From contig JACEVL010000480.1 of NCBI GenBank assembly GCA_020284085.1, positions 934,279 to 998,278 of the forward strand: 64,000 bases of DNA, written 5' to 3'. The notes beneath the pieces were generated by a model that was given only the letters and a program-made list of their open reading frames with translations, searched no databases and was not told the origin of the DNA. Source of the stretch: Aporrectodea caliginosa. Taxonomy: Eukaryota; Annelida; Clitellata; Crassiclitellata; Lumbricidae. This document shows, piece by piece, positions 34,801 through 43,477 of the stretch. The position numbers were made by a program, and so were the translations under genes. Numbering within the stretch: the first letter of the stretch is position 1; every line of letters starts with the position of its first letter.

Positions 34801-37307
34801 TCCTCTTCACTTGAACTTTCAGTTTCACTTTCCTCTTCCACATCTACCACTTTCTTTCGCTGACTCTGCAATCTCGTCGTTACATTCACTTGAACATCTC
34901 CTTGTATCATTTTCACTTGTGGCACGGCTTTAAGTTCTGCAATGATTTCTGGATGCAACAAGAATCTTTCTGTGCTTCCCATTTTTGCAATACTAGCACA
35001 CATCAATGTCACATAAGGTGTAAGTGAACATTTGACTTTAAGCGGAATTACCTCTTCTTCCACATCGTTACAACACAGCCTTACATCAACTTTCACCAAC
35101 TTTGCAGGAATGGCATCTCCTGCCACGCATTGTAAGTTCACTTTTCCAATCTGCTCCACCTTCATGCCTTCCAGTAATTCTTCACTAATCACCGGAACCT
35201 CTGCTCCAGAATCAATCAGTGCTTTTACTTTTATTGGTTCTTTTCCTGCTGTTCCACGAATTTCTACCTCGACGTACTGTAATAACACTTTCTTTAATGT
35301 TGTACTTTCATCTTTTCCAGCCATTTCTTTCTGCATTCCATTGTGCAATAGAATTTCTTTCTGAATATCAGGTGAAAGGTGACATTTCATCACTGACTTT
35401 ACTTCAGTTTCATTTTTCTGATGTTCTGTGGCTTGACTTTCAGAATTATCAACCACTTGAATTCGATTCACCCTCGAATTTTCTTGTTTTCCATAATTTG
35501 AGGTTGTAACAGGAACTGGACAGAATTTCATTAAATGCCTGTCTGATCCGCAGTTGTGACAACGTTTCACCACTGCACCTCGTTGTTCGATGCTTTCTTT
35601 TCTCTTATATGGAGTAAACGATGCATTGCCTTCTCTTGCGACAAACCTTGGTGGTGATTTGTTATATACCGGACGTTGTCTGGCCATCATCGATTCTCTA
35701 TTCTCGTGAACAACCGGAGAATTTGGTTTCACTTCTGCACCTCTGAACTGATTTCCTGTTTCTTGATTGCTCTTCCAATGAAAACCAAAATTTGGAGTGA
35801 ACTGTTGATTTCTTTTGCCATTAGGAACAAAACCAAAACTTGTCTTATTCGGAATTGCCAAACCAATTCGATTATTAACATGAATGTCCGCTAGGTCTGC
35901 CACAACACTAGCTTCGTAACAATCAGTTCCTTCCTTCGACAACACAAACTGTAGTGGACCTGGTGGTAGTGATTCTTTCAACTTATCCGCCACTAACAAA
36001 TCAAACAGTTTCTCAAAATTCTTATCCACTTTGCGACTTTTCACATAATAGTTCAACAAGTTCTTCAGCCTTGCTGTAAACATTGTATACGTTTCTTCAG
36101 CTGTCTTCTTCGCATCAATAAACTTCGATCTGTACTCTCTCGGTGTCAACTTGAATTCTTTTAACAAGTGCTGTTTCACGACCTGATAATCGTCTAAATC
36201 ATCGAATGACAATCTGTTTAGAACAGTTCTAGCTTTCGGAGTCATCAATGGCAATAGTAACTTCACCCAGAATTGTTCCTGCACGTTGAAACTACGAAAC
36301 GCATTCTCAACCGTTTCGAAATATAATGGCACCTCCATCATATCGTTTGGCATTTTAGGTAACACGTGTTTCATGGCATCACCAATTTTCTTTATTTTCG
36401 AAACCATCGTTTCACTTTCTTCCTGTTTCCTTTTCTGTTCTTCTCGTTCTTCTTGCCTTCTTTGTTCTTGTGCTTCTCTATTTTGTTTCTCCTCTTTGAG
36501 TTGTGCTTCTTTTAATGCTATTTTTTGTTGTTCCAACTTTAAACGTTCTTGTCTTTCCGCTTCCGCCTTCTCCATGCTTTCTTTCTGTAATTTCAGTTCT
36601 TCTTGTCTAACCTCTTCTGCTCGCTCCAACTCTGAAATTCGTACTTTTTCCTTTTCTTCTTCACGTAGTCTCTTCTCTTCAATCTGTTGCTGACGTATCT
36701 CTTCGTCACTTTTCCGCGCCTTTTCAAATTCAATCATCTGCTCTAATCTTCTCCTTTCAGCATCTTCTCTATCTTTTCTCAATTGCTCTAATTGAATTTC
36801 AAATTGCTGCCTTTGCAATTCTTCTTTCTCTCTTTGAAGACGTAATTCTTCCAGTCTTACATTCTCTGCTTTCTCTTCTTTCTCTCTCTGAAGACGTAAT
36901 TCTTCCTGTCGTATTTCTTTCTCTTCTTGTCTGACACGCTCTGCTTCTTCTCTTCGTTTCTCCTCTCTTTCTTTCTCGTCTTGTCTTACACGTTCTGCTT
37001 CTTCTCTTCGTTTCTCCTCTCTTTCTTTCTCTTCTTGTCTTGTCATCATCATCCATTGCATCATCGTCTCCATAGACATAGGCCCAGGCGGTTTCTCAGT
37101 AACCTTTTCCACAGCACCGCCGACAGCACCTTCTTCTTCCTCTGCTTCTTCTTTAAGCCAGACTTCAGCTAACGCTTCTAGCATGTCTTCACGTGACATA
37201 TCTTTCAGTTTCTCTTCTTCAAAACCAGCCTTTAACAAGCGCTGTTTTAATCTTTCAGAAGACATCTTCTTCAGTTCTGCTTGTTTCTTGACACTTAATT
37301 TCTCCAT
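31878..37307 (-). CDS. Gag-Pol polyprotein, integrase before reverse transcriptase
   Basis: A single ORF of 1809 residues has no frameshift between gag and pol. Residues 40-300 are Glu/Arg/Lys/Gln-rich coiled coil with internal repeats; 305-480 look like a Gag capsid-type region. A CCHC knuckle is at 583-596 (CHNCGSDRHLMKFC). The aspartic protease motif ALIDSGAEVPVI has its Asp at 699. Integrase follows: zinc finger His963, His970, Cys1000, Cys1003; catalytic Asp1033, Asp1093 and Glu1129 with DD35E spacing. RT spans about 1395-1600, with YVDD at 1543-1546. RNase H runs from 1690, with Asp1694, a Glu near 1734 and Asp1761 (FTDHNPL), and the ORF stops at RNase H (DCLSRL). There is no chromodomain and no envelope. 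The ATG at 37307 is the first of the frame after the leader. All catalytic residues look intact. Confidence 0.95.
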   Translation of the reverse strand: MEKLSVKKQAELKKMSSERLKQRLLKAGFEEEKLKDMSREDMLEALAEVWLKEEAEEEEGAVGGAVEKVTEKPPGPMSMETMMQWMMMTRQEEKEREEKRREEAERVRQDEKEREEKRREEAERVRQEEKEIRQEELRLQREKEEKAENVRLEELRLQREKEELQRQQFEIQLEQLRKDREDAERRRLEQMIEFEKARKSDEEIRQQQIEEKRLREEEKEKVRISELERAEEVRQEELKLQKESMEKAEAERQERLKLEQQKIALKEAQLKEEKQNREAQEQRRQEEREEQKRKQEESETMVSKIKKIGDAMKHVLPKMPNDMMEVPLYFETVENAFRSFNVQEQFWVKLLLPLMTPKARTVLNRLSFDDLDDYQVVKQHLLKEFKLTPREYRSKFIDAKKTAEETYTMFTARLKNLLNYYVKSRKVDKNFEKLFDLLVADKLKESLPPGPLQFVLSKEGTDCYEASVVADLADIHVNNRIGLAIPNKTSFGFVPNGKRNQQFTPNFGFHWKSNQETGNQFRGAEVKPNSPVVHENRESMMARQRPVYNKSPPRFVAREGNASFTPYKRKESIEQRGAVVKRCHNCGSDRHLMKFCPVPVTTSNYGKQENSRVNRIQVVDNSESQATEHQKNETEVKSVMKCHLSPDIQKEILLHNGMQKEMAGKDESTTLKKVLLQYVEVEIRGTAGKEPIKVKALIDSGAEVPVISEELLEGMKVEQIGKVNLQCVAGDAIPAKLVKVDVRLCCNDVEEEVIPLKVKCSLTPYVTLMCASIAKMGSTERFLLHPEIIAELKAVPQVKMIQGDVQVNVTTRLQSQRKKVVDVEEESETESSSEEENESDDQQSLMQDGITAEMSEQEMAACENGNLNETKEDNECDVEIADLFQEDEKDEEQQMQIADAKKFEEQQRQDESLKAWWNLAPDKESEFCVVNGLLYKRYRILEQTIYQLVLPKERRMKVMELAHESVFGGHLGEEKTRERIKLSFTWPKMRRDIVKFCKSCEKCQLKARSLVMDRVPITPIPREDVAFRRITMDCVGPIEPASAAGHKYCLCIVDSCTRWPTVFLLKSLTAKAVCDALMELFMNVGVPSVITSDQGTNFTASLTREFLNLMGCSPRFDTPGHPEAAGLVERWNQTFKKMIHHVIVDNPRQWHKVIPFTVWALREVPNATTGIAPYMLVYGKIPRGPLAILKESWTREINLPPHIGIQPEKYLKDMKANMEKALLFAESYSREKQLQYTNQYNKRAKHKEFEPGEKVIVLYPTSTNKLISRWHGPCTVIQRRSKYSYLIDMGDDCRKIIHANKIRKYITRAMSCGLIVEEDEDFGSVVELLTKNDLQDEKNSLNLDPEQISHLTLSQQKQLLEVLNKYSDRFSEKPGLCTLVEHEIELKPEFREKEFMAYRIPLIYRAEVERQIKEMLQANIIKPSSSRMASPLVIVKKKDGSLRLACDYRYINSFTVDCKYPMPIVKDVLHKVGKSNVISIFDCRSAYWTCPVKQTDQWKTAFVTHNGLYEFTRVPFGMINSGRTFVKAINMVLQPINEFAEPYVDDIAVHSDDWKIHLQHLDAYLMQMRLHNITLNLKKCIFGKSEVKFIGHVVGSGTIQMNPDRIESLINLKTPETKKQVKQLLGFFGYYRQFIKDFAQIAKPLSDLTSKHVPDKIDWTDRHQQAFNLLKDAVRSKVVLYVFDVGKPFNLYCDSSDFAVGAVLTQMDDKGIERPVSFISQKLTDTQKRWATVEKEAYAIVWALNKLKEIIIGSKVHIFTDHNPLTYLTESMSKSAKLVRWALALQTFDVEVNYKKGRLNVVADCLSRL

Positions 37308-37464
37308 CTTACTTCTTTACTTCAGTGCTGTCCTTTCTGGAAAACACGAGTTTTCTTTTGTGTTTGAAGTATTGGGGATTGTTCTTTGTTTGATAACAAC
37401 AAACTTTTATACCTTTGTCGTTGAGGCTTTCGTTGTCGTAGATTTACCAGTGATTTGAATGCGT

Positions 37465-37578
37465 ATTCACCAGTCGACGTTGTTTCAAATCTCCGACGTT
37501 GTTTCGGATCTCACAGACGTTGTTTCGAATCCCAGACGTTGTTTCGAATTCCAGACGTTGTTTCGAATCCCACCGCTG
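37465..37578 (-). repeat. Tandem repeats in the retrotransposon leader
   Basis: About five units of 20-21 bp (minus strand GGGATTCGAAACAACGTCTG) run from the primer site into the leader. The unit nearest the LTR shares GGGATTCGAA with the primer binding site, so the array seems to have grown from it. Confidence 0.85.
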
Positions 37579-37587
37579 CTGCCACCA
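37562..37587 (-). promoter_or_regulatory. Primer binding site (tRNA-Leu type)
   Basis: The minus strand reads TGGTGGCAGCAGCGGTGGG then ATTCGAA, four nt after the LTR. It is complementary to the 3' end of an animal tRNA-Leu(AAG)-like acceptor and T arm as I remember it (CCACCGCTGCCACCA), except for one extra GCA triplet. Confidence 0.75.
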
Positions 37588-37591
37588 AATA

Positions 37592-38009
37592 TGTCACCAA
37601 CTCTTTTCTTTCTTAGTTGTGACCTACCTCAAGAACTTTCCTTATCTCTACATATAAATTGCTCAACGACTTCTAACTGTTTAAGAATTAAATTGACACA
37701 GTTCTTTGAATGTTTCTTTCTTTCTTCAAACACAGTTTAATAACAACAAACTCAACTCTTGCCTTAAAACAACTGTACTACACTGTATAGTTCAAATTCA
37801 CTTTCATCAGCAATTTCTAAGTTTGGCGCGCTAACTGCACGTGTAGAGAATCTATCGTCAGCCAAAGTTTAGGCTACTTTAGGCCAAGCGCCCACGAGCC
37901 GACAGCGCAACTAAGGCCTAAGACTAAAACGCTTAACAATCGATACACATTATATATATATCAACCTAAGGCACACCTGTGCTCATTATATATGCAAAAC
38001 ATTAGTTCA
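37592..38009 (-). repeat. 5' LTR, 418 bp
   Basis: On the minus strand it starts TGAACTAATG and ends GGTGACA, giving TG...CA ends. The end is fixed by the primer site 4 nt downstream and the start by identity with the 3' LTR. It has a TATATATATAATG stretch near its 5' part that could serve as a TATA box. No target duplication can be scored because the other LTR is truncated. Confidence 0.88.
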
Positions 38010-38369
38010 ATCTTTCTGTATGTCCGTCTGTCAGTCTGTCTTTCTTTAATGTGTGTGCATGCATGCATGTAACTATGTGTGCGTATATGTATGCATATGG
38101 AGTGCATGCGTGTGTGAATGAGGATGTTTGTATATGTGTATACATGTTCGTGTGTATGTAAATATGTCTGTCTGTCTGTATGTATGTTTGTTTGATAATG
38201 TACGTCTGTATCTGAATATTAATTTAGATCTTCTCTGAAGCTCCTAAAGACTCTGCCTGTTAACAGCGTTCGGATCTTTTGACGCCGCAGGGTAATTACT
38301 TGGCGTCAGGCGCAAGTGTATCCATACGATTGTTGGGGTCTTTGAAGTCTTTAGGACTAATCTCTAGAG
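38010..38369. other. No gene; TGTA/CTGT-rich flank
   Basis: CTGT and TGTATG low-complexity sequence (38015-38210), then unique DNA. Confidence 0.5.
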
Positions 38370-38718
38370 CAGTGCTGTCCAACCTTTTTGACACCGCGGG
38401 CCACCGAAGAAGTAATTTTTGAAGCCGAGGGCCGCACCAGTCAACTCAAAAGCAGCGACTAAAATTTATTGAAAATTATTAACTGTATTATAATTAATTA
38501 TGGAGTTATCATAATGAATGCGTCTGGGGAACTGGATTTTGTGTACACATTGTGAAATGATAAGCCAAGTGACGAACGAATAGCTATGCAAGTAGGCCAG
38601 TGACGTTCTTTTACTTCATTTTAACATAAATTGCAAATATTTAGCGAGCTGTGGCGGGCCACTTAGAATCTGCCGGCGGGCCGCATGCGGCCCGCGGGCC
38701 GCGGGTTGGACAGCACTG
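38370..38718. mobile_element. hAT-type MITE, TSD CTCTAGAG
   Basis: The left end CAGTGCTGTCCAACC is mirrored by GGTTGGACAGCACTG at the right. CTCTAGAG is repeated exactly at 38362-38369 and 38719-38726. GGGCC-rich subterminal segments lie at both sides. Non-coding, 349 bp. Confidence 0.95.
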
Positions 38719-38839
38719 CTCTAGAGCCATCAGACACTGTTGAAGCCAATGCGCAGATTTTGGTGCATAAAAATTCTCAACATAATAAACTTATTTTGCA
38801 ATAATTATTATTACAATAATATTACAATTTGCGAACTTT

Positions 38840-39215
38840 GGTCGCCCATGGCCTGCGTCACTGCGTGGTCCACATCTGTATGACGTTGTGAGAGCCACTA
38901 CCTTGGCCAGAATGCTGTATGTCTCACCCGCCAGGTGGGGTTTCGTGGAACAGCGTGACAAAGACAAGTTTGAAGTCTTGATGCGTCGCTTGATCCGCTA
39001 TCACGATCTTCCTGGAGATTCCCTGCCTTCTGAGCAGCTATGCATAAAGGCTGATTCCCGCTTTTTTCATCGATCCTGTTAGATAATGAGCACGAATTGC
39101 TTCCCCCAATTAAAACTTCTAAGTATTCCCTCCGCCCTCGGGCTCTTGACCGTATCATTCCTCCTGCAGATAATATAATTTGATGCGTAAAACTTTCATC
39201 ACTAGGATGATATAG
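38840..39215 (+). pseudogene. LINE ORF2 C-terminal region
   Basis: The plus frame DVVRATTLARMLYVSPARWG, then RDKDKFEVLMRRLIRY and LCIKADSRFFHR, is followed after a frameshift by LLDNEHELLPPIKTSKYSLR, PRALDRIIPPADNII. This is the post-RT region of a LINE (Jockey/CR1-like). It differs from the LHWLP-type fragments, so a second LINE lineage is represented. Confidence 0.8.
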
Positions 39216-39442
39216 GCCTATAAGGTCTGATCAAGATTGGCTGACTTTCTTAGATATATACGGTACTGTAATGATTGTGCACCAAGGTGCGGCTGGCAGT
39301 TGGTTTATTAAGGGATATTCTCAATTACTAACTTATTATTTTGATGCGACAAGCGTTTCTTGTCAGGATGCCATATACGTTTTAACTGTGTTTATAAGAT
39401 ATCTGTACACCAAAGTGCGATTAGCAATTGGTTAATATAGAA

Positions 39443-39448
39443 GATATA

Positions 39449-39482
<34 letters not shown>

Positions 39483-39790
39483 TAAAACCATCTGCGAAGA
39501 TGGTTTCCTGAACAACGCTCCCCAGTTTCTGTAATCCTGAGAGATTATAGTCCTGGGGCTATTACCCCTATTTTAAGCTAATTTGTATGCGTGTATGTAT
39601 ATATGTAGGCCTATGTATGTATGTATGTATGTATGTATGTATGTATGTATGTATGTATGTATGTATGTATGTATGTATGTATGTATGTATGTATGTATGT
39701 ATGTATGTATGTATGTATGTATGTATGTATGTATGTATGTATGTATGTATGTATGTATGTATGTATGTATGTATGTATGTATGTATTTCG
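39443..39790. repeat. (ACTT)n, retroposon 3' end and (GTAT)n
   Basis: ACTT units (39448-39481) precede a 3'-end piece (39525-39570, GTAATCCTGAGAGATTATAG, then GGGGCTATTA) that matches 21795 and 22460. A run of about 43 GTAT units follows (39612-39786). Overlapping MYVC ORFs are artefacts. Confidence 0.9.
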
Positions 39791-39970
39791 AAGTAATTTA
39801 GCTTGGGGCTAAAAATACTAATATAACATTTAAAATATTAATAACAGCAATAATAGAAATGGTACGGATGTTGATGAAGAAAATAATGATTAAATTGACG
39901 ACGAAGATGATGATAATAATACTAATAATAAAAACAAAAAACAATAATGATAACAATAGTAGTAGTTTAG

Positions 39971-40003
39971 GCGCTATATAAATTCTGAGAATTTATATAG
40001 CGC
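39971..40003. repeat. Perfect 16-bp hairpin from two head-to-head tails
   Basis: GCGCTATATAAATTCT, one G, then AGAATTTATATAGCGC. The arms are the plus- and minus-strand versions of the LINE/SINE tail motif. Confidence 0.9.
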
Positions 40004-40115
40004 TTCTTCAAGAGACCTACTCAGAGGCGCTCTCTACGCACACACGTGGAACCAAACAACGGACTCCCGTCGAAAGCTGACAGATGCTATGGCTGTTCAG
40101 AGTCTACGTATTATA
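40004..40115 (-). mobile_element. Retroposon fragment R1
   Basis: CTTCTTCAAGAGACCTACTC, then ACGTGGAACCAAACAACGGA and GCTGACAGATGC. The second part matches 40395-40460 and 49235-49290. It is a truncated copy of the R repeat. Confidence 0.7.
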
Positions 40116-40239
40116 CGCAGAAAATATTAGATATTGAATAATTGAATAAAATACTCATTTATTTATTTCCTTCATTTTGTTCATAATAAGAGATTAAATA
40201 TAAGAAATATATATGACATACGCATTCATTCATTAATTC

Positions 40240-40765
40240 AAAGAATTTATATAGCGCCTCTTCAAGAGACCTACTCAGAGGGCTTTATGTGCTAGCCTAT
40301 TGTGATGTTGTGTCATTACGAACGAAAATATTTCATCATTTAGCAAAACAATGCGGAGTACGCTACATGTAGAAGAGTCACCAGTGGCGGGCCCACGCAC
40401 ACACGTGGAACCAATCAACGATTCCCTTCGAAAGCTGACAGATATGGCATGGATGTTCAGAGTCTGTGAGCCAAGTTGCGTCGATAGAGTAGAGACAGGT
40501 GACAGCGTTGGCAACGACATGTGACAGCGTTCGCACACGCAATGACGCTGCCGACGAGCAGTCCCAGCCGTCGAGATACAAGGAGTACGCAGAAAAGGCA
40601 TTCGTCGTGTGTCGGTCGGTAGATCGAAGTGCCTTCAGTGACTTACGGTCGAGGTCACTCCAATGGCCCGCGTCCTCAACCGAGACGAAAACACTGGCTA
40701 CAGGCGGCGTACACGGTCCGTATATGGCTGAGGCTCGACCGTACATCAGATCTGAAGGATGGTTC
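40240..40765 (-). mobile_element. Retroposon R, long copy 1
   Basis: The 3' tail motif lies at 40245-40275 (minus GAGGCGCTATATAAATTC). From 40378 to 40765 the sequence aligns by eye with 49200-49590: GTGGAACCAA, GGCATGGATGTTC, GACAGGTGACAGCG and AGGCATTCGTCG occur in the same order. Antisense ORFs here (108 and 122 codons) do not resemble a known protein. Confidence 0.7.
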
Positions 40766-40974
40766 TGATGTTGTCACATGCGCCAAGGTGACTTGCGAAA
40801 AAAATACCCTCAAACGCAAAAAATCCGACGCACAATATGTCCGGAACGCAAATGGTTTCTTTGGACCAGAAAACTTCAATATGTTAAAAGTTACGGGTAC
40901 TGCATGAGCAAATTCTGCATTTAGGTGAAGTATATCCGTCGAAATGACGCAGAGGTCGACCAGTCGGCTGGTAG

Positions 40975-41400
40975 TATTGGTGGTGGTGGTGGTGGTGGTG
41001 TTGGTGATGTGGTGGTGGTGGTAGTAGTAGTAATATTATAGTAGTAGTAGTAATAGTTGTAGTGGTGATAGCAGTAGTAGTAGTAGTATAGTAGTAGTGA
41101 TGATAGCAGTAGTAGTAGTAATAGTAGTGGCAGTAGCTGTAGTAGTAGTAGTAGTAGTAGTAGCAGTAGTGGTAGTGGTAGTGGTAGTGGTAGCAGTAGT
41201 AGCAGTAGTGGTAGTGGTAGTGGTAGTGGTAGTGGTAGTGGTAGTGGTAGTAGTAGTGGTAGTAGTAGTAGTAGCAGCAGTAGCAGGTAGTGGTAGTGGT
41301 AGTGGTAGTAGTTGTAGTCGTCGTCGTCGTCGTAGTAGTTGTTGTTGTAGTAGTAATGATAATAGTAGTAATGATAATAATAATGTAATAATAATGATAA
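40975..41400. repeat. (GTA)n/(GTG)n array
   Basis: GGTGGTGGT and GTAGTAGTA with AGTGGT interspersed for about 400 bp. All ORFs are artefacts. Confidence 0.96.
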
Positions 41401-41639
41401 TAGTAATCGAACACTCAAAAGAAAGAAAACACAAATATCCGGATTTGATAGAACGAAGAGCGAAGACTGGCGATGTGTTTCTGTCTTCTTTTGACCGTTT
41501 CATCTCCGTTTCGTAATTTCTCTCTTATTTCGCCTCATCAACAACAGATGGCTTTACGAAGCCCTGCAGCACATGTGTCCCATTTATCTGACACCTGTTT
41601 AGCTATTCTCTCTGACGCAGCAGCTATACGCTTTACCCT

Positions 41640-41735
41640 CGGGTGGTGCCAGTCCGAAACACGGATAAAAGAGGAGGGCGTCGCTGATCAACTTCGTTTT
41701 CATACTACAGCGTCGTTAAACAGAAACCACTTATA
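41640..41735 (+). mobile_element. Dispersed SINE-like repeat, GTCGTTAAAC family
   Basis: GGTGGTGCCAGTCCGAAACA, GGATAAAAGAGGAGGGCG and CAGCGTCGTTAAACAGAAAC. It matches 56740-56825 on the same strand and reverse copies elsewhere. Confidence 0.7.
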
Positions 41736-41748
41736 ATGTGGCGCTCAT

Positions 41749-42051
41749 TTACATTACTTGTATTATACAACTGTCGCCTCTGCAGGATGGGAATAAATTG
41801 TTGTTAATGGGACCAAGGATCTCGAATCCAAGCGGTAGCCTACAACGTTGAGAGGACGAGTTGACGGTACTTCCATGCATTGTTTTCTGGATGACGCCAG
41901 TTCCGCAGCTGCCCCCGGCTGATATGGATAGTTGATTTTGGTAAGAGGGGGGCCTCAGAGTATCTGTTACTGTGACATTCCAGGTGAGGCTGCGTCCCAT
42001 ACGCCAGCGGATCAGGGTGACTCGGATAACTCCATTCATTCTGGATAACAC
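41749..42051 (-). pseudogene. RT-associated repeat protein fragment
   Basis: The minus frame of 100 codons reads RMNGVIRVTLIRWRMGRSLT, WNVTVTDTLRPPSYQ and later RLPLGFEILGPIN. The final block aligns with PLACETLGPINQ at 22230, so this copy carries the part upstream of the other two. WNVTVTDTL recalls RT-linked segments in other invertebrate retroelements; the function is unknown. Confidence 0.6.
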
Positions 42052-42100
42052 CGGTGGTTCTTTAGTAGCTGAAAAAGGGGAACAGGTAAGGTTCCTATAA

Positions 42101-42625
42101 TAGGGCTGCAGTCCACGGATTTTAACGATTAATTAATCGATTAATCGTTAAAATTTTTAATCGATTAATTTCGACTTCTTCGATTAATTTTGTTACTTAT
42201 TTCATGATGTCGAGCGACCCATTTCTGGAGTAAACAATACTGCGAACAATGATAATATGAAACGTTTGATTGGAAAATTAAGCTATCACTTTGCATTTAA
42301 GGTAAATGCTGATGGAAAAGTCGAAGATGGCGACAAAATTAACTGTCTTCCCGGCAATAAACAGTTCGATTGATGTTTTTTTTTTATTGAAAGCAGTAAC
42401 TAGGCCTACTGTTTACATTTTTCAGTTTGACAAGTTGAAATTTGTCATGTGGAATGATTCAAGTTTTTTGGAGAAAGAAAGTAGTAACTGACTCAGTGAT
42501 TACAACATTTTAAACAGTTTTTCACGCTGTACGTAACAGATACCAAATTAATGGAATTTAATCAATTAATCGAAGGTAAATGTTGGAGATTAATCGATTA
42601 AATCTTTTTCATCAGTACCAGCCCT
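42101..42625. mobile_element. hAT-like element with AATCGATTAATCG subterminal repeats
   Basis: The left end TAGGGCTGCAGTCCACGG is followed by TTAATTAATCGATTAATCG. The right end has AATTAATCGAAGG, GATTAATCGATTAAATC and CCAGCCCT. This pattern is typical of hAT elements. No exact target duplication was found. A 61-codon plus ORF (42306-42491) is unassigned. Confidence 0.7.
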
Positions 42626-43310
42626 CAGAGGTGGATCTACATTTTTGGGCCATGAAGATGGAAAGGGGTCCCTTTGCAACTGATTGCAGGTTATAATCCT
42701 CCGGACATAATCCCAACGATTTGGCGAAGGACATAACCCCCGGGCATATTCTTCCTCTGTGCAATTAACCTGTTTCTGCATTTAATTCTTAAACCTTAAT
42801 TGCCTAGTTTTTGTTCGTTATGCCAGCTATTTAATGTCGTTATGGTATACACTTGAGACTTGTTATTGTCACTGATTTCTAAAGATAAGACTTGTTAATG
42901 TCAGTGACTTAACTTAAGTCTTGTTAATGTTGTTCACTTCTAAAATTAAATTCACAATGAACGAGTGGTCGGCGAGATGGAACGATCGGCGAAATAGAAC
43001 AAAATCCATCGAGGATCCACTGTCTGCGCGGACTTGAAAACATTTTTAAATGTGCCAAAAATGGGCACTACAGCTATGAGAAACATTTGATGTACGCTTG
43101 GGATAATTGTTACTTTGCCGTTGCTTGTAACAATTTTGGACAAATTTGGGCCAACTAGTACAATAACCTTTTCCAGTGGAATCAAATAATATTTGTATAA
43201 ATGTTATTGGATAGAATTTATACGTTTATACAGCTTCCATGGCTGATGTTCGAATGATTATAATATGCTAGCCTGGGGATTATGTCTAGGAGGATTATGT
43301 TCGTCTACCT
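42626..43310. other. Possible transposon with inverted GGATTATGTCC segments
   Basis: It starts CAGAGGTGGATCTACATTTT, hAT-like, directly after the previous element. ATAATCCTCCGGACATAATC at 42693-42712 is mirrored at 43272-43300 by GGATTATGTCTAGGAGGATT. No transposase was recognised. Confidence 0.4.
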
Positions 43311-43477
43311 TTGTTCGTCTAACTACTAGACTAGACACGGAAAATTCTTATGAGAATACATATTGCATCATACATTTAAAAAAAATTATTACTCTATCTA
43401 TTTTTTTCTAGCAACATATATATTCACTTACAGTTTCGTGAAATGAGAGCTTCCTTGCAATGTCATTTTCTACAGCC

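Larger units (their letters stand above)
31563..38009 (-). mobile_element. Gmr1-like Ty3/Gypsy LTR retrotransposon
   Basis: This is a minus-strand element with 5' LTR (37592-38009), tRNA-Leu-type primer site, leader with tandem repeats, one Gag-Pol ORF, polypurine tract and a truncated 3' LTR (31563-31747). The pol order is protease, integrase, reverse transcriptase, RNase H. Integrase before RT is the Ty1/Copia order, yet the domains read as Ty3/Gypsy; that combination defines the Gmr1 group. No envelope gene is present. The full ORF suggests a recent insertion, while the 3' LTR lacks more than half its length, so this copy looks unable to complete a normal cycle. Confidence 0.92.

Noticed and set aside
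32898..36693. Plus-strand ORFs opposite the Gag-Pol gene
   Set aside because: Antisense shadows of a clearly coding minus-strand ORF.
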